A stretch of 64,000 bases of DNA, taken from Canna indica. Lineage: Eukaryota; Streptophyta; Magnoliopsida; Zingiberales; Cannaceae. Made by a program: the position numbers and the translations under genes. Shown here piece by piece: positions 12,701-25,200 of the stretch. A model generated the notes under the pieces. It searched no databases. It had not been told where the DNA came from and was given only the letters and a program-made list of their open reading frames with translations. Position 1 is the stretch's first letter, and every line of letters starts with the position of its first letter. The DNA is taken from assembly GCA_034359265.1 (NCBI GenBank), contig CP136891.1, positions 80,654,501-80,718,500 on the forward strand, written 5' to 3'.

Positions 12701-15700
12701 ACATTTTAATTGATTGCCGATTGCTGTTGTGCTAGTGCGTTGTAGTGTCTATATGTGAATTTAATTGGATTTATGTTTGATATTTTATATATATATATAT
12801 TGTCGATATGTCACGAAATGAACGATATATCGTTATCAAGGTTCGCTACCGCGATTTTTTTGGTCGCGATAATAAGCTTGGACTGCGATGGCGAGATGAA
12901 GTGAATATATCCAAAACATACACATTCAGAATGGTACTCCTCTGACATAGATGAGAGGAAGTAGAATTTGCAGCTGATCTTTGTAGATAAGGGGGGACCA
13001 TATCAGCTTCAACACGAGCAATTACGGAAAATACATGTTGAGATTGGTAATCCTTCTCTAACAGAATTTTTGAACACAGCCATTCCAAGACTTCAATCAC
13101 TAATGGGTTGTTTGGTTCGACGGAATAGATGGGGAATGGAATAGTAGTCCTAATCCATAGTTATTCGTTTGTTTAGTTGCAAAATATTGACAAGTTATAT
13201 GTGGGTCTCGCAGGGAACATTATTCCTGATGGATGGGGAATACTATTCCCCGCCTCAACATCAGGAATAGTACTATTGATCTATTTCAGATGTATTTTTA
13301 CCATGCTACCTATCGAGGTTCACAATAACTGTAGCAAATAGTATTTTGAAATTATTAATAACCCAGCAAATTATTCTTAATTAAGTGAATTTGTATTTTA
13401 TAATCCAACAACTAGTATGTTATAATAAAATTAATTTATATAATATTTATAGTACTTTACATAATCCAACAAATATTTTATAGTATTTTATAATTTATAT
13501 AAGTTATATTTTCAAAAATAATATTTCTTTTTTTAAAAAAATATTTTACAGTAATTCATATTTTTTATTATGTTGTTATTAATTAGAACAAATTATAGTG
13601 CAAAATATTCAATATTGTTAAGAAGGATATTTTGGTCGTTTTACTTTTTATTCCTTGTCTATTCCTTATGCTAATCGAAAAAGGTAGTCCTATTCTTAGT
13701 CATTCTTAATGTCAACCAAATAAGGTAATACTTTATCTTATCTATTCTTATTCCTTATCCTTCATCCAACCAAACACACCCCCAGAGATACGAATGATTC
13801 ATTGAATTGTTTGGTTGGCGACTTGGTCTTAAAATTACTCACACTTATAGTGGAGAGAGGGAGTGAGGGACAGTCAATTGGTTGGCCATTTTTGCCATAA
13901 CAATGTTTTTTTCTTTAGCTTATGAAATGGGGACTGGTATGCTTATTGTTTGTAATCTCTTTCAATACTATGATGCATGGGATCATTTTTTTTCACTTGC
14001 TTTATGGAGTTATGTTTACAATTTAGGCCAATTGAAATCCTAATTGCACTAGAATTTCAACTAGACTTTTAGCATCCATTGAACTCTTTTCGTAAATATT
14101 TGAAAAAGATCTGATGGCCCAATAACCTTTATGGCAAGTAATCAAAGCCTTCCTTAAGTCAAAATTACCAGTGGTAGGCCATGTCCAATTTTTAGTTATA
14201 TTGAAATTTGTATCTCACTCTTTCCTATGTGGAGATATACTATTATATTCATAAATATCACTTTTGCTGCACCATATTGACACATATGTATGCTAGATGA
14301 GAAAGTTTGACATTTGTTTCTGGTGTTTTTAGTCATATTGATGGAAAATATTAAGTATCGAACATAGCATCCTAAACCATTCATCCTAAAGGAAGTTATT
14401 TTTGTGGCAGAATGCTTCAACAATGTAGACAAGTTAGTAAGATATATTAATAATGATAAAGGTTCCTTTATATTTCTTTAATGTAATAATGCTCATCAAG
14501 TAACATACAACAATCCTCAGTGTTGGAACTTCTCATGGTAATTCAGAAGGACTTGAAATGATAAATCTTATTTTCTCATTGATTATTGAAATTAGTATCC
14601 ACATGAAATCAGACTTAAGAAATATCAGGAAATTTTCTTTTCCTAAAAAATCTGATTCTTTTAACTATAGAAAATCAAATAATTTGGGGAAGTATTCTAG
14701 CTGTATGCTCAGTATCTTGTAAGTTATGACATGAAACACTCAACTGTTTTTTCAAAAAAAAATCTTCACACTGGGAAGCATAATCAATTCCTTGATTTAC
14801 ATATTTTATAACTGTTTTTTCTGTTGTCCTATTTTATAAGCTGTGCAATTTCTGTCCACTGGGAGAGGAGGTTATTTTTATTAATTTAATTATCATGATC
14901 TGTGCTCTTAGCCACAAGCATCAAGCTTCTTTGTATTTTATTGTCCATTCATTTCGTGACTATTCATATGCTAATAGCAAATAGGCCACTATTTTTCTAC
15001 CTAAATTCTCTGGTATCACTTTATGATTTTTTATTCTATTTAGTGCTCATTCAACTATGTTATTATCAAGTTCAATGCTCAATAATTGACATTAATTTCA
15101 TATTTGGGCTTTTCTTTTCCTATTTTAGGGATAGGGAAAACCATAAAAGAAAAGGTCTGTGTGCATACTAGTCGAGACATCCGTTCTATTGCAAGCCAGC
15201 TGGTCAGCATGTGGATAGAAGTTTTCCGCAAGGAAAAGGCTACAAATGGATTGAAACTACTGAAACAAGCAACTGGATCAGAGCCATCAAAAGTCAGATC
15301 TAAGGATCTCTCATTGGGAAAATCACATCTTCGTGTGACTTCTGAAATGTCAGAAACTAAATGCATTATTCAAGTTCCTTCATCTTCTGGAAGTCATTCA
15401 CCATCTAAAGCAAACACTAAAAAAGCTGAGATAGCTGCCACCAAATTAGAATCCTCAGTAGGTGTAAAATCTGATGTAAAATCATTGCGTTCCCATAGAA
15501 TAGTCCAGACAGAACCAGAGATAAAAGATAATTTGGCTTTATCAGAAGAAGAAGCTGCAGCCTTTGCTGCTGCAGAAGCTGCTCGTGCTGCTGCTCTTAA
15601 AGCTGCAGAGGTTTTTAACCAGATCTTCACTAACTTCATTATTTGGATATTTGTTTTTGAGTATTAATACTTCTGTCTGATGATCAAGTGCACTTAAGTT

Positions 15701-17809
15701 CAGTTTTTGATTGATTTTTGCAGGCATATGCAACTTCAGAGGTAGAGATCACTGCATTGCGCGAACTTCCAAAGATACCGTCTTTCCATAAATTTGCGAG
15801 GCGTGAACATTTTGTGCAATTGGATGAATTGGATGTAAGAAAGAAGTGGTCTGATGGCATTTTTGGACGGCAAGATTGTCTATCAGAAATAGATTCAAGA
15901 AACTGTAGGGTTAGAAATTGGTCTGTTGATTTTAGTGTTGCTTGCGGTAATTTTGACAACTCAAAAATGTCTGGTGATAATTATACTCACTCTAGCTATT
16001 CAAATGAAATAGCATATGCTTCGAGTCTAAAGGAACATTCTGGAGAAAGTGGAGCAATAGATAGTAGAGTGACTAAAGCATGGGTTGATACAGATACAGC
16101 TGGTAGTGGAGGTGTGAAGGATTCTCTTGCCATTGAGAGGTGGCAGTCACAGGCAATGGATGCAGATGCTGATTTTTATAACAGTATTCATATAAGGGAT
16201 GAGGAAGACTCAAATAAGGTAGTGCTACCAGCTTTGGATAGTGAATGTCAAACTGGGAGAGGTGCTACCTTACAAGTTGCAGAAAACAAATCTTTGTTAG
16301 GACATCAACAAAGAGGAGCCAACCATATTAAACAAGGTGTTGTGGATTTTGTGGCTTCTCTATTGATGCCTTTATACAGAACTAGGAAGATTGACAGAGA
16401 AGGGTATAAATCGATAATGAAGAAAGCTGCAACCAAGGTAAACCCTTGATCTCTAAGTGTAAGCCATGAGTATTGTATGTAAGTATTGTATATTTGTATG
16501 TAATAGCTTTTTAATTAATTTTTTGCTTTGCTTGATATAAAATCAAGAAGTTTTTGTTTTTTATTGGTATTTACGTCTAGAGTTTATCTATTCCAGGAGG
16601 ATATCTTCTGTGGCATTTTTTTAGTATTATCATTTTTGTTATTCTTGACTGCTAGATATGAAATTCTGATTGCGTTTGATATGACCATGAAGGTATTCAT
16701 AGCTTCATAATGATATTTATAACAAACAAACTGTGTTGCATTTATGAAATTCAATTTGTAGAGATTTATTCTTACGTTCCTTTCCCTTGATTTTGTCAGG
16801 TGATGGAACAATGTTCAGAAAGAGAAAAAATGATGGCTGTTTATGACTTTCTTGATTTTAGACGGAAGAACAAGGTCTGCACGATTTCTCATATAATAAC
16901 TATCTCAATCAATTCATGCAAAAAGTTTTTGTCTTGCTGAAATGTTCTGACCTACATGTCAGCAATTTTCTTTCGGTTTTTTGACCAATTTCCTATCAGC
17001 TATCCCTTTTATTATCTTGTTCTTCATTCATTATATGCACAAATTTGGTTGCACACATAGTATTAAACACTGTACCATATTGGCGGTACAGTTGGTATTT
17101 ATTGGTTTTTGTGGTACCTAAGTGCACCTAATATACCGCCTGGTTCAGGCCTTGTACCGAGCGTACTAGGTCAGTACTACCGGGCGGTACATGCTCAACG
17201 ACTTGTTTTCCTGCCGTTGAGCATGTTCTGTATGGATCAGTTTTTATGGTTTGCGGGCCTATATAAAGCCCAAAAACCTCTCATTTATCCCCTCACTCAC
17301 TCATAGTCTCTCATACTCTCTCAATTCTCATGTTTACATGGTAATTTCTAACTTGAAGAATAAAATCATCTTTTTAACGTATTGGACCATGGTTGGAAGT
17401 TTGTGTTTTTCATCATCTATTAGTGGGTTGTGTGTTATATTATCATTTCAAAGATAAAATAATGTGTTTAGAGCTTAAAATTATGTTTTGGAGCTTACTT
17501 TTGTTTTTTTTTAAAAAATCCATTATAGGTCGGTCAGTACAGGCCTGTTTGTACCAGATTGTAGTGTCGGTACAGTACGGTCTGGTATGTACCGGTATCG
17601 ATCATTCAACGAGATCGGTACTGGTACAAAATTTTAAACCTTGGTTGCATATATTAAATAATATTGCAAATGTACTAGTAGAGTTTCTCACTTTCTCCTT
17701 CAGAGGAAGATTGTTTGACTCCTTAGTGTTTTTGTTGTTGCAGATTAGATCTTTTGTTGACAAGTTGATTGAAAGGCACATGGCTATGAATCAGAGTTTA
17801 AAGTTGTAA
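3709..17809 (+). CDS. LDL3: LDL3-like lysine-specific histone demethylase (flavin amine oxidase)
   Basis: Eight coding exons: 3709-6110, 7251-7392, 7561-9948, 10049-10142, 15129-15610, 15724-16437, 16800-16874, 17744-17809. Junctions keep frame; product about 2120 residues. The open frame extends upstream only to a TTG, so the ATG at 3709 (MDRKGLKRKS) is chosen. Residues 1-775 are Ser-rich, apparently disordered, with basic nuclear-signal-like patches. A SWIRM domain (about 780-880) spans exons 1-3. The amine-oxidase domain (about 1035-1525) has the FAD dinucleotide motif IIIIGAGPAG near 1045 and the lysine in GVLNKVVLEF near 1379, equivalent to LSD1 Lys661. The LSD1 coiled-coil tower is absent. 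The C-terminus has an Ala-rich coiled segment (exon 5). In Arabidopsis LDL3 removes H3K4me2 in the nucleus with FAD. It is longer than Arabidopsis LDL3 (about 1630 aa). Introns 1, 4 and 7 carry transposon insertions. Confidence 0.9.
6191..6961. mobile_element. hAT-like non-autonomous element, TACCG family, in LDL3 intron 1
   Basis: The element is flanked by an exact 8-bp duplication CTAAAAAT (6183-6190 and 6962-6969). Its ends pair as CAAGGTTAAAAT on the left and CATGGTTTAAAA (reverse complement) on the right. Both subterminal regions are full of the motif TACCG/CGGTA in both orientations (6202-6275, 6806-6945). The 8-bp duplication and a CA-RG-type end are the hAT signature. It makes up about two thirds of intron 1. 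No transposase frame is present. Confidence 0.8.
6284..6798. repeat. Large inverted repeat with GC-rich hairpin loop inside the hAT-like element
   Basis: Arms 6284-6460 and 6616-6798 are near-perfect reverse complements (for example gagttagatataactctaa on the left against its complement near 6762-6780). The roughly 155-bp spacer is sharply different: GC-rich, with two short hairpins built on GGGGGC...GCCCCC near 6541-6556 and 6568-6583. The arms may be part of the surrounding element or a separate foldback element inserted into it; no second target duplication is visible. Confidence 0.75.
11224..12008. mobile_element. hAT-like element, GGCGC/AGGCG family, in LDL3 intron 4
   Basis: The flanking 8-mers are ccttttac (11216-11223) and cattttac (12009-12016), matching at 7 of 8. 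The left end starts CAAGTGCACACTCAAGGCG and the right end, read in reverse, CATGGTTGTCAAAGGCGC. Both subterminal regions repeat GGCGC/AGGCG-type motifs, densest at 11860-12000. On the minus strand about 11575-11690, a frame rich in Asp and Glu ends in a stop (DSGDDV near the end) and is broken by one internal stop. This resembles the acidic tail of hAT transposases, so I regard the element as a decayed copy with transposase remnants. Confidence 0.65.
12063..12880. mobile_element. Probable hAT-like element, CTCGTC family, in LDL3 intron 4
   Basis: The left end has a dense array of CTCGTC and its complement GACGAG (12074-12215), with self-complementary stretches. The right end has CGATA/TATCG and CGCGAT motifs (12800-12880). 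CAGTGTTATCATCTCG at the left resembles CAAGCTTATTATCGCG at the right end read in reverse (11 of 16). TGCGATG occurs just outside both ends (12057-12063 and 12884-12890) but not in register for a clean 8-bp duplication. The interior (12370-12560) is GC-richer and leader-like. The borders are tentative. Confidence 0.45.
13105..13783. mobile_element. Tourist-like MITE in LDL3 intron 4
   Basis: The ends are inverted: GGGTTGTTTGGTTCGACGG at 13105 and, read in reverse from 13783, GGGGGTGTGTTTGGTTGG. Both continue into GGAATA/GGAATGG-type repeats, and AT-rich non-coding sequence lies between. A GGG(N)TGTTTGGTT end is characteristic of PIF/Harbinger MITEs. I could not fix a 3-bp target duplication, so the exact borders may be off by a few bases. 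Confidence 0.65.
17056..17643. mobile_element. hAT-like element, TACCG family, in LDL3 intron 7
   Basis: The flanking 8-mers GTTGCACA (17048-17055) and GTTGCATA (17644-17651) match at 7 of 8. The left end CATAGTATTAAACACTGTACC pairs with the right end read in reverse, CAAGGTTTAAAATTTTGTACC (about 14 of 21). GGTAC/TACCG motifs crowd both subterminal regions. It is a relative of the intron 1 element and of the copy at 21603, sharing the line GGTATTTATTGG near the left end. It fills about 588 of the 869 bases of intron 7. Confidence 0.75.
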
Positions 17810-20800
17810 TGCTTCCAAGGGATATCTCAGAAGCTGGACATATTCAAAGGGCATATAGTTTACCAATTGCAAAATGAAAGGAAATTCCATATTGTTTATG
17901 GTCTTTTCCTCCATTGTAGCTGGAAAAAGAAATGGCTGAAACTTCATTGCCACCAAACCATGCAGATGCCTGTTGATAGTCAATGATCGAAATAGATGCA
18001 GTATAGTGATTGATGTTGTCAGCATCCTGTGTGAAATGCTTGCTTTTCAAGGCCCCTCGTCGAGGACTTGATCATGGCTCCTTCCAAGTGCTTGGCTTCT
18101 CAGAAGGAAATGTGAGAAAAATGAAATAGAGACTAAATCATATATGGACATAAGGGTAAACAGTGGTATTTGTGCAGGATGTGAGGCAACTGACTGAGTT
18201 CTGACAGATCAATGGTGGATTACATCAATATGATGTAGTTTTGACTGCTGTTGTCCACTTGTCCCATTCGACATGTTTGGAGCTTAGAATCTCAAGTTAC
18301 AGTTTCCGTATTCTTTGGATTATGGATTCATAGATGAGCGCAGACCTTTTTTCTTCTCTTTCTTCTTGATGTACAGTCATGGATTATTTCTCACTGATAC
18401 CCTCTGTAACCATTTCATCCCTCTAAGAAAATTGACACTCTAGTTTCACAACAGTAGTTCTGAGTTTCATTGATGAAATTTGCATGTTAACTTGTTAGGA
18501 AACCTCATTTCCCAATTTTATGGGTGTTCTATTAAATGTTTGTTATTTAAGAATATTTTCTGTTTCTCATGTTCTGTGAGCTTGAAAAATAGCGACAGAT
18601 TTTTTTAAATTTAAACACAATGGATTGTTTTATTATTCATTTTCATTATTGGCCAGTAACATTCAGTATGATGCAAACTTTATTAGCAGTCCGTTGTAAT
18701 TCATGCTGTTTGGCATTATGATTGCAGGTAGAAGGTTAGGTTTTAGCCGATTGTGTGCAGGTTGGGAATGACTGATAATGGAGTATCTATGCATAAAGTT
18801 GAATAGTTGAGAGAACTTGGATCATGCATCTAAATTACATGCAATACTATATTTAACCAGTAAAACTTTGTGACAGTAAAATAATAGTTTCCTCACATAT
18901 GCTTGGTCTAATATTGCTTACCTTTGATTTAGAGTGCATCACTTTATCCCACTTGTGTCATACTCCAGAAATAGAACTTAGCCAGTTAGCCTTTACTATC
19001 AATTGAACCTCCGCCGCTTGCTAATTTTATAATAGTGCATAAATTATATTGTGCTGATTATGTAGTGCATAAGTTACATTCATCTGATGATGTGATGACT
19101 GCTTAACCATTTTATTTTCAATTATACATATTTTGCTGATGTGACGCTGATAATTTTGTGTCTTGTGCTTTCTTGAACCAAACATAGGTCATGAGTATTC
19201 CAGCTGCATAAGGTGCAGACATGGAGCACTTGAATGCCCTTTTTCATTCTGTAGATGCTGTGCAGCACCACGTGAAAATTCTGTGGTATCATGGGGGTGC
19301 CAATACATAATTTGATGTACCCATCCCTACTCCTGGTCTTTTGATATCATTTTTTATTTTTTAAAAACTATCGATATGATATGAAATTGGATAACTGAGG
19401 ATATCATAATAAAGTTATATTATTCTTTTTGTTTAAATCATTTCTAACCATGGTGCTTAACTTCTTAAAGTGTTGGTTTTGAATTTCGATATCTTAATAT
19501 CTTACAGGACTGCTACCAATTCCATTTTACTTTCTTAATTTTTTCATGATGTTTATCATCTTCAATGTACTTTGCTGACAGAAATTTTTTTTGTTCTTCA
19601 GACTGTGGTGTTTCCTAGAATAACTTATGCAACACATGAATTTCTGTTTCATTTCTTGGATATCTCGACTCCTGAGTAATAATTTTTCTTTCTTTTGACA
19701 TTTTCCGTTATCACAATGTTATTTCACATTTAAGTTTCTCTAACCTTAGATCATTTGGATTTTGCTCTTCTTTTCTCGTTTCCTTGGTTTCTTGCTTTTT
19801 GGCATTTTCTTCTCCTATGAAAAAATGGCACTTAAAGTCATCATAAATTCATAACAAATCACCATCAGTGTATGGTAATACAGATATTTTAGCTACTGAT
19901 GTAGGACATGGTACTGCTTCCTCTTTTAGCAGTTGTGTCACGTGTGAAGAGGTTTGGACCTCTTTTAGTTTCTTGCATTTGGTTTCTGCTAATCATTCAT
20001 TCAGTTTGTTAGTTAATTGTCTTTGATGGCAATGTGGTTTCACACTTTCACCTTTTACCTTTTTCTTTGGCCTCATTTACCATCCAGGAAGGTTATTTAG
20101 CATTCAGTTGGTTAGTTAATTGTCTTATAAGTTTTTAATCCTAGGATTACGAATCCAGGAAGGTTATTTAGGATAAATTATCCTGTGATTTTTAAAAAAA
20201 ACATGTTTAATATCAAGTATCAACTAGGAAAGTGTAGAAAAATTTGTGGAAAGATACTATAATAGCCTTCTCACACTTTTAAGTTAAATAACTGTATTGA
20301 TTACGGTAATATTTAGATGATAAACTTTTATTAATAATGTAATTTTTGTTATTATATTATTGTAATATAATAATATTAATACATTTGTTATTGCTACTAT
20401 TATATTTATTATATATGGTATATTATATATCAGAAGTCTTCGTACTTTTTATATAATATTGACTGTTTTGTATAAATATGTATAATAATATGCATAATGT
20501 CATGTAATTGTATTATATTATATATATTTTTATTGCATAGACTTTCTTAATTTAATTCCATAATACATAACTTTTGATAGCATAATAGCATTTGGAGCAT
20601 GGGAAAGTTGAAAATTCGGTTTTCTTGGCGGATTTTGTAACAGCACATGCATGGGTAAGGGCAACCAAACATGTGTTACGTGAAAAAAAGAATTCATACC
20701 AAATGAGGCCTTCATTTTAAGTTTTTAACCTGACGCCAATACTTCTATACATCTACAAGAGTGATTCTATGTCTTAGACTAACTGTCCAACTTACATTCT

Positions 20801-21602
20801 TTGGCATTGGCAGTTACGTTCTGTTCCCAGGTTTTTCTATGTAAGCATTTTTTATTCATTTGTTACACAGGTTGACCAGTACTTTTGATAGCACATTGGC
20901 ATTGTATACTTGCATGAAGGCAAGATAAAACTGTAAAAGAACATGGCAATGCCCATGACTAATTTGAAGTTGGTCTACTGCTAACATCTCTGTATTGGTT
21001 TTTGTTATAGGAATCCAGGGTGATGAGTTGATGGGCTGTTGTAGTTCAACCACAATTTCAATTGAGACACTACTACAAGATCCAGGTTAGTCAACTTTCA
21101 TGTTGATTACATGGTGACATGCGATGCTACTTTCCTCTCCTCAATGGTTCTGTTTTTTAACTATGTGGCATATCTGTTAACTATTTCATATACAGTGCAG
21201 CACTTTTTAAAAAATTGCTTCCTTTTGGTATATGTAAACTTGTCCGAGGATAAATGTCACAGACCTTCCTCCTGCAACCTACCTATGCCAATGAAGCACT
21301 TATTCTATTCTTCTGTACATGACAGCTCAATGATTCCTGTGGCCTGCCTCTGTTCAGTGTTCAGTGAATGTGAGACTGGTGATAGTGAATGATGTGATCA
21401 TCTAGATACTCTGTAGATAAGAACTTTTAATGTGTCATGGCTTGCTTATATTTTATTAAAAATGGAAATAAGTTTGAGATTGATGATGAGCAATTCTGGT
21501 CATCCAATAAATTGAAACTGGCTTCATCCTCTCCAGGATGGAATGCCAACACTGGTTAATGTGCCTCATGTGATCCATGCTCAACCTCCTAGAACTTGCT
21601 AA
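17810..21602. other. LDL3 3' region and AT-rich intergenic DNA
   Basis: The first several hundred bases are presumably the LDL3 3' untranslated region. The rest is AT-rich. No coding frame is convincing on either strand. A very AT-rich block lies at 20200-20530. Two partial copies of a line containing ttagttaattgtct occur near 20011 and 20114, indicating an old small duplication. Confidence 0.5.
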
Positions 21603-22239
21603 CATGGTTTGAAATATCATACCGTACCTAGTGGTGTGGTTGGTATTTATCGGTCTTCAAGAAATCTGCATTGCTACTGGCCCAATACAATACTGATTCC
21701 TGTGGCACCCCCCAATTTTCCAAAGTACTTTAGCTGTGATTTTGACAATTTGGAGTTGTTTTGATTGCTATATAAACCTTCAATTTTTTCATTCTTCTAT
21801 ACTTCCATCTAAACTTTAAAGAGTCCTCAAACACTCTTTGACTCTTTCAACTCTCTTAATCTCTCTCAATCTCTTTCAATCAACTATCTAACATGTTGCC
21901 AAATCATAATGATCCTACTTGGCAGCATGCTCAATGAATTATGAGTCAGAGCCTCCCTTGTATTTGACTTCAATATGGAACTATGAACTTTTAGAAGTAC
22001 CAAATTGTAACTCTTGGATGTAAGCTAGTTTTTATTAGTTAGTTCTTAGTTTTAAGTTTTCTGTTTTAATTGCTTATAAACGTAAGCATCTTTAAACATG
22101 TTATTGCAGGTAAAACATGTTTATGGGTGAAAATTTAGGTGGGAAAACAGCTGAAAATCACTTGGTACCGTACCAGTTCTCTACCATACTGTTCTAATCA
22201 GTTACCTGTATCAGTACTAACACCAGATTTTGAACTTTG
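21603..22239. mobile_element. Diverged hAT-like element, TACCG family
   Basis: It starts CATGGTTTGAAATATCATACCG and ends, read in reverse, CAAAGTTCAAAATCTGG. GGTAC/TACCG motifs lie near both ends (21623-21640, 22163-22215). The left part (GGTTGGTATTTATCGG) and a CTCT-rich internal segment (21835-21890) match the organisation of the element at 17056. No 8-bp duplication can be recognised, so this copy is older or its borders are slightly misplaced. Confidence 0.55.
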
Positions 22240-25200
22240 CCTCCAAGCAAGTGAGCTCTAAATCCAATAAAGAAGGTCTGAGGTGTTTCCCAAGGACACT
22301 CAAGTCGTGGATGAGTTGGTCACCACCAAGTCCCTTGGACAGTAGTTTGCCATGCCACCATTCAGTGAGTTCAATGAGCGACCTTATTTCAGGGTTGGTG
22401 GTGGGTGCGCTGAGGCATTCAATAACTGCTATCTCCGTGCATGTCTTAGATGATCTAGAACTATCATGTGTATTAGTACCTTGAGTTTTTTTTGACAAGT
22501 AATCCTATTATTAGTTCTGCAGCAGCCAGAAGTTTATGATTATTTCAATTTTCCTACTGGTGGCCTTATTTTTAGGATGATGGCAAGTGTTGATGTATTG
22601 GTAAGGTTTCTCCTCTTCAACCTAGCAAATGAGGTTCTTCTACGTTCTAGTCTTGAAAGCTGTGAGCATTGATTGGGTGGTTCCTATTCCTATGTAGGAT
22701 GATAGGATGATAATAAGTCGACGCATCACCCATTGCCCAGACAAGAAAAGACTTGGTCCATCATTGTATTTGTGAACAAAATGTTTTTGATCTACGATCA
22801 AACAATCGATACCCAATCAGTGTGCGTTTGGTGATTTCAAACTGTTAAAAACTGTTATACTCTTTGAATTTTTGAAACACTAGAAAAGCCCCTCCAAACC
22901 CTGTGTCTGATCACCGCTGAGATTCCTAAGCATTCTTTGAGTAATCTTTTGTTCTCAAACACTCTAAAGTTATCTTAACTTATCTTTGAAGTCCTAGACT
23001 CCCAACTTCTCAACTCTAGTAATTGTTCAACCTTTAGAGGACAAACTTAGTATTCTAGGAAACAACAGGTATTATATAAATTGGCTAAGATTTATTCTTT
23101 CTTGTTCTTGTATTTTGTCTAATTATTCACTTGTTTATTGTGAGAAGTGTTGGTGAAACATCTTGGTATTTGGTTATATTTTAGTGATTCCTTGTACTTG
23201 AGATGTATGGCACCCTTTAGGGTTGAGGGAGTAAACCTAGGTTTGTAAGTGCTTTTGGAATTTGGAGTAAAACTAAATAGTGGATTAGTGAAAGAAAATA
23301 CCTTGATGAGCCAAGAGAGTGGTTTGGTTAGAAGTGGAACCACTATAAATTTTTGTGTTTGCATTATTTCTTGAATTTGTTAATGTGGGCATCAAATGCC
23401 ATATGTAGGGAGATTCTTGTTGAGTGGCACCAACAATTGTTTCTGTTAACATTTTGTACATGAGCGCCTATCAGTCAGCTTTGGTACACAAATTCCCATG
23501 TGAACTCAGTTTCTCCACTTTACCCTTGTTCATCCTTGAAGTTAGACTGGATGCAGCATATCAGGTTTTTTCCATACTGATGGCTAATAATAATTGTTAA
23601 ATTTGATTGGATGACCAACTTTTCCAAAAGCTTAAGCTATTAGGAAAACAACCAATCTTGTGCATTTATATCCTTAACAATAATAATTTGTTAGGACAAC
23701 CAGGAGCTACAGCCAATCTTCTTAACTCCTCTTTGCAAAATTGAAAATCTTTGGGCCACATGGATAGGCATTCAATCCAATTATGTCAAATAATAATGCA
23801 TACTTGTAACTGCATTTATTTCTATTTATTGCCAAGGATGCACATGAAAAATCTCTTTTGCCATAATAATAACCTAAAATAATAATAATAATAACCTCAT
23901 ATTTTCAATTTGTAATATGTTTGGCATTGGACTCTAGTCTATAGTATGTTATGTTTACAATCGTTACTAGTCTAGTGGTATTTCAGTAATTGTGATAAAT
24001 TGGCTGGTGTTTCAAGCTGGTTAGTTTGACACATTAGGTTGTTGATCACTTCTAAATTTTTGATCAGCGTAGAAAAATACTATATTTTTACCACAAATCA
24101 CTATTTTTTTATGTTTGTATCAGTACTTATAAGGTTATTAACATTTTAAATAGTCTGTCTAGCAAATGAAAATGAAAATAGTCATCTGAAATAAATACAT
24201 GGAAGCCTGATCATAATCACCGTGAAGCTTACAACTGTGTAATGATAGATAAACACAAATGGATCTCTTAGAATAAGATAAATGGTTGTAAGGGGTTTGA
24301 TGCTTTGGGTTTTTGCTTTATTGCGACTCTAGATAAAAAAATATATTTGCTTTGCCAAATGCCAATATATCTGTCTGGCTTACTGATGAGTGATTGTAAC
24401 TTGGTAAGCATATGATGAATCAAGCGCTTTGAACCTCCTCACTTTCAACTTGTCACCTTCAAAAAGTCTTGTTTTTTGTCTTATCATTTTCTTCTGCCTT
24501 ATCGTTTTTTGTTTGCTCACTATTTCGCTGTGAAAGTAATGCATCAGTTATGGGGCCTGGGCTGATTCTTATTGGTTCTTGAAGATGGCCTTTCTTTGTT
24601 AAGTCTGAACATTGAAGGTAAGATACATGTCTTGATTGAAATGAAATTTCAGGAACTAAAATGAAATTGGCCTAAAATGGCTTGATCCCTGCCCTAAGTA
24701 TTGAAGATTTTTATTGTGCAAATAAATATGTTTACTGTTGTATGTTGAAATTTTTTATGGTAATGTTGCATCTCGTTCTTGTGTTCTTGCCTTTTTCATA
24801 TTGTTTGCAGTTGCCAAGGAGGAAGATGCATTGGCTGATGGCTCATTTATCATTTATCCTTGGTTTGTTTTCTACTTTCTTGATGCATCAGATTACATGG
24901 TTGTTTTTAGTGAAGAGCTTTGCCACATCTGTTCTGTCTGTCTTCACTCAAAATTGATGATTCTGCATCTCATTGACTGTGATATAATTAGGTACAAATT
25001 CTGAACGACTTCATAGTTTTAGAAAGGAAATAAAGGCGCTACTGGTTGATGCACTTAGACAACAAGCCACACATCACTTTACTTCTGCTTCGTAAAAGAA
25101 AGAAGCTGATCCTGAAGTGTTTAACATGATTTATAAACAAACATTGTAACATTAGAAGCCTATTGGCTGATCAAGACACAGCTTTGTTGTATGGTGAACG

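Noticed and set aside
22217..22498. 93-codon minus-strand frame
   Set aside because: Composition is protein-like, but it overlaps the end of a hAT-like element, has no recognised domain and I could not extend it with splice sites.
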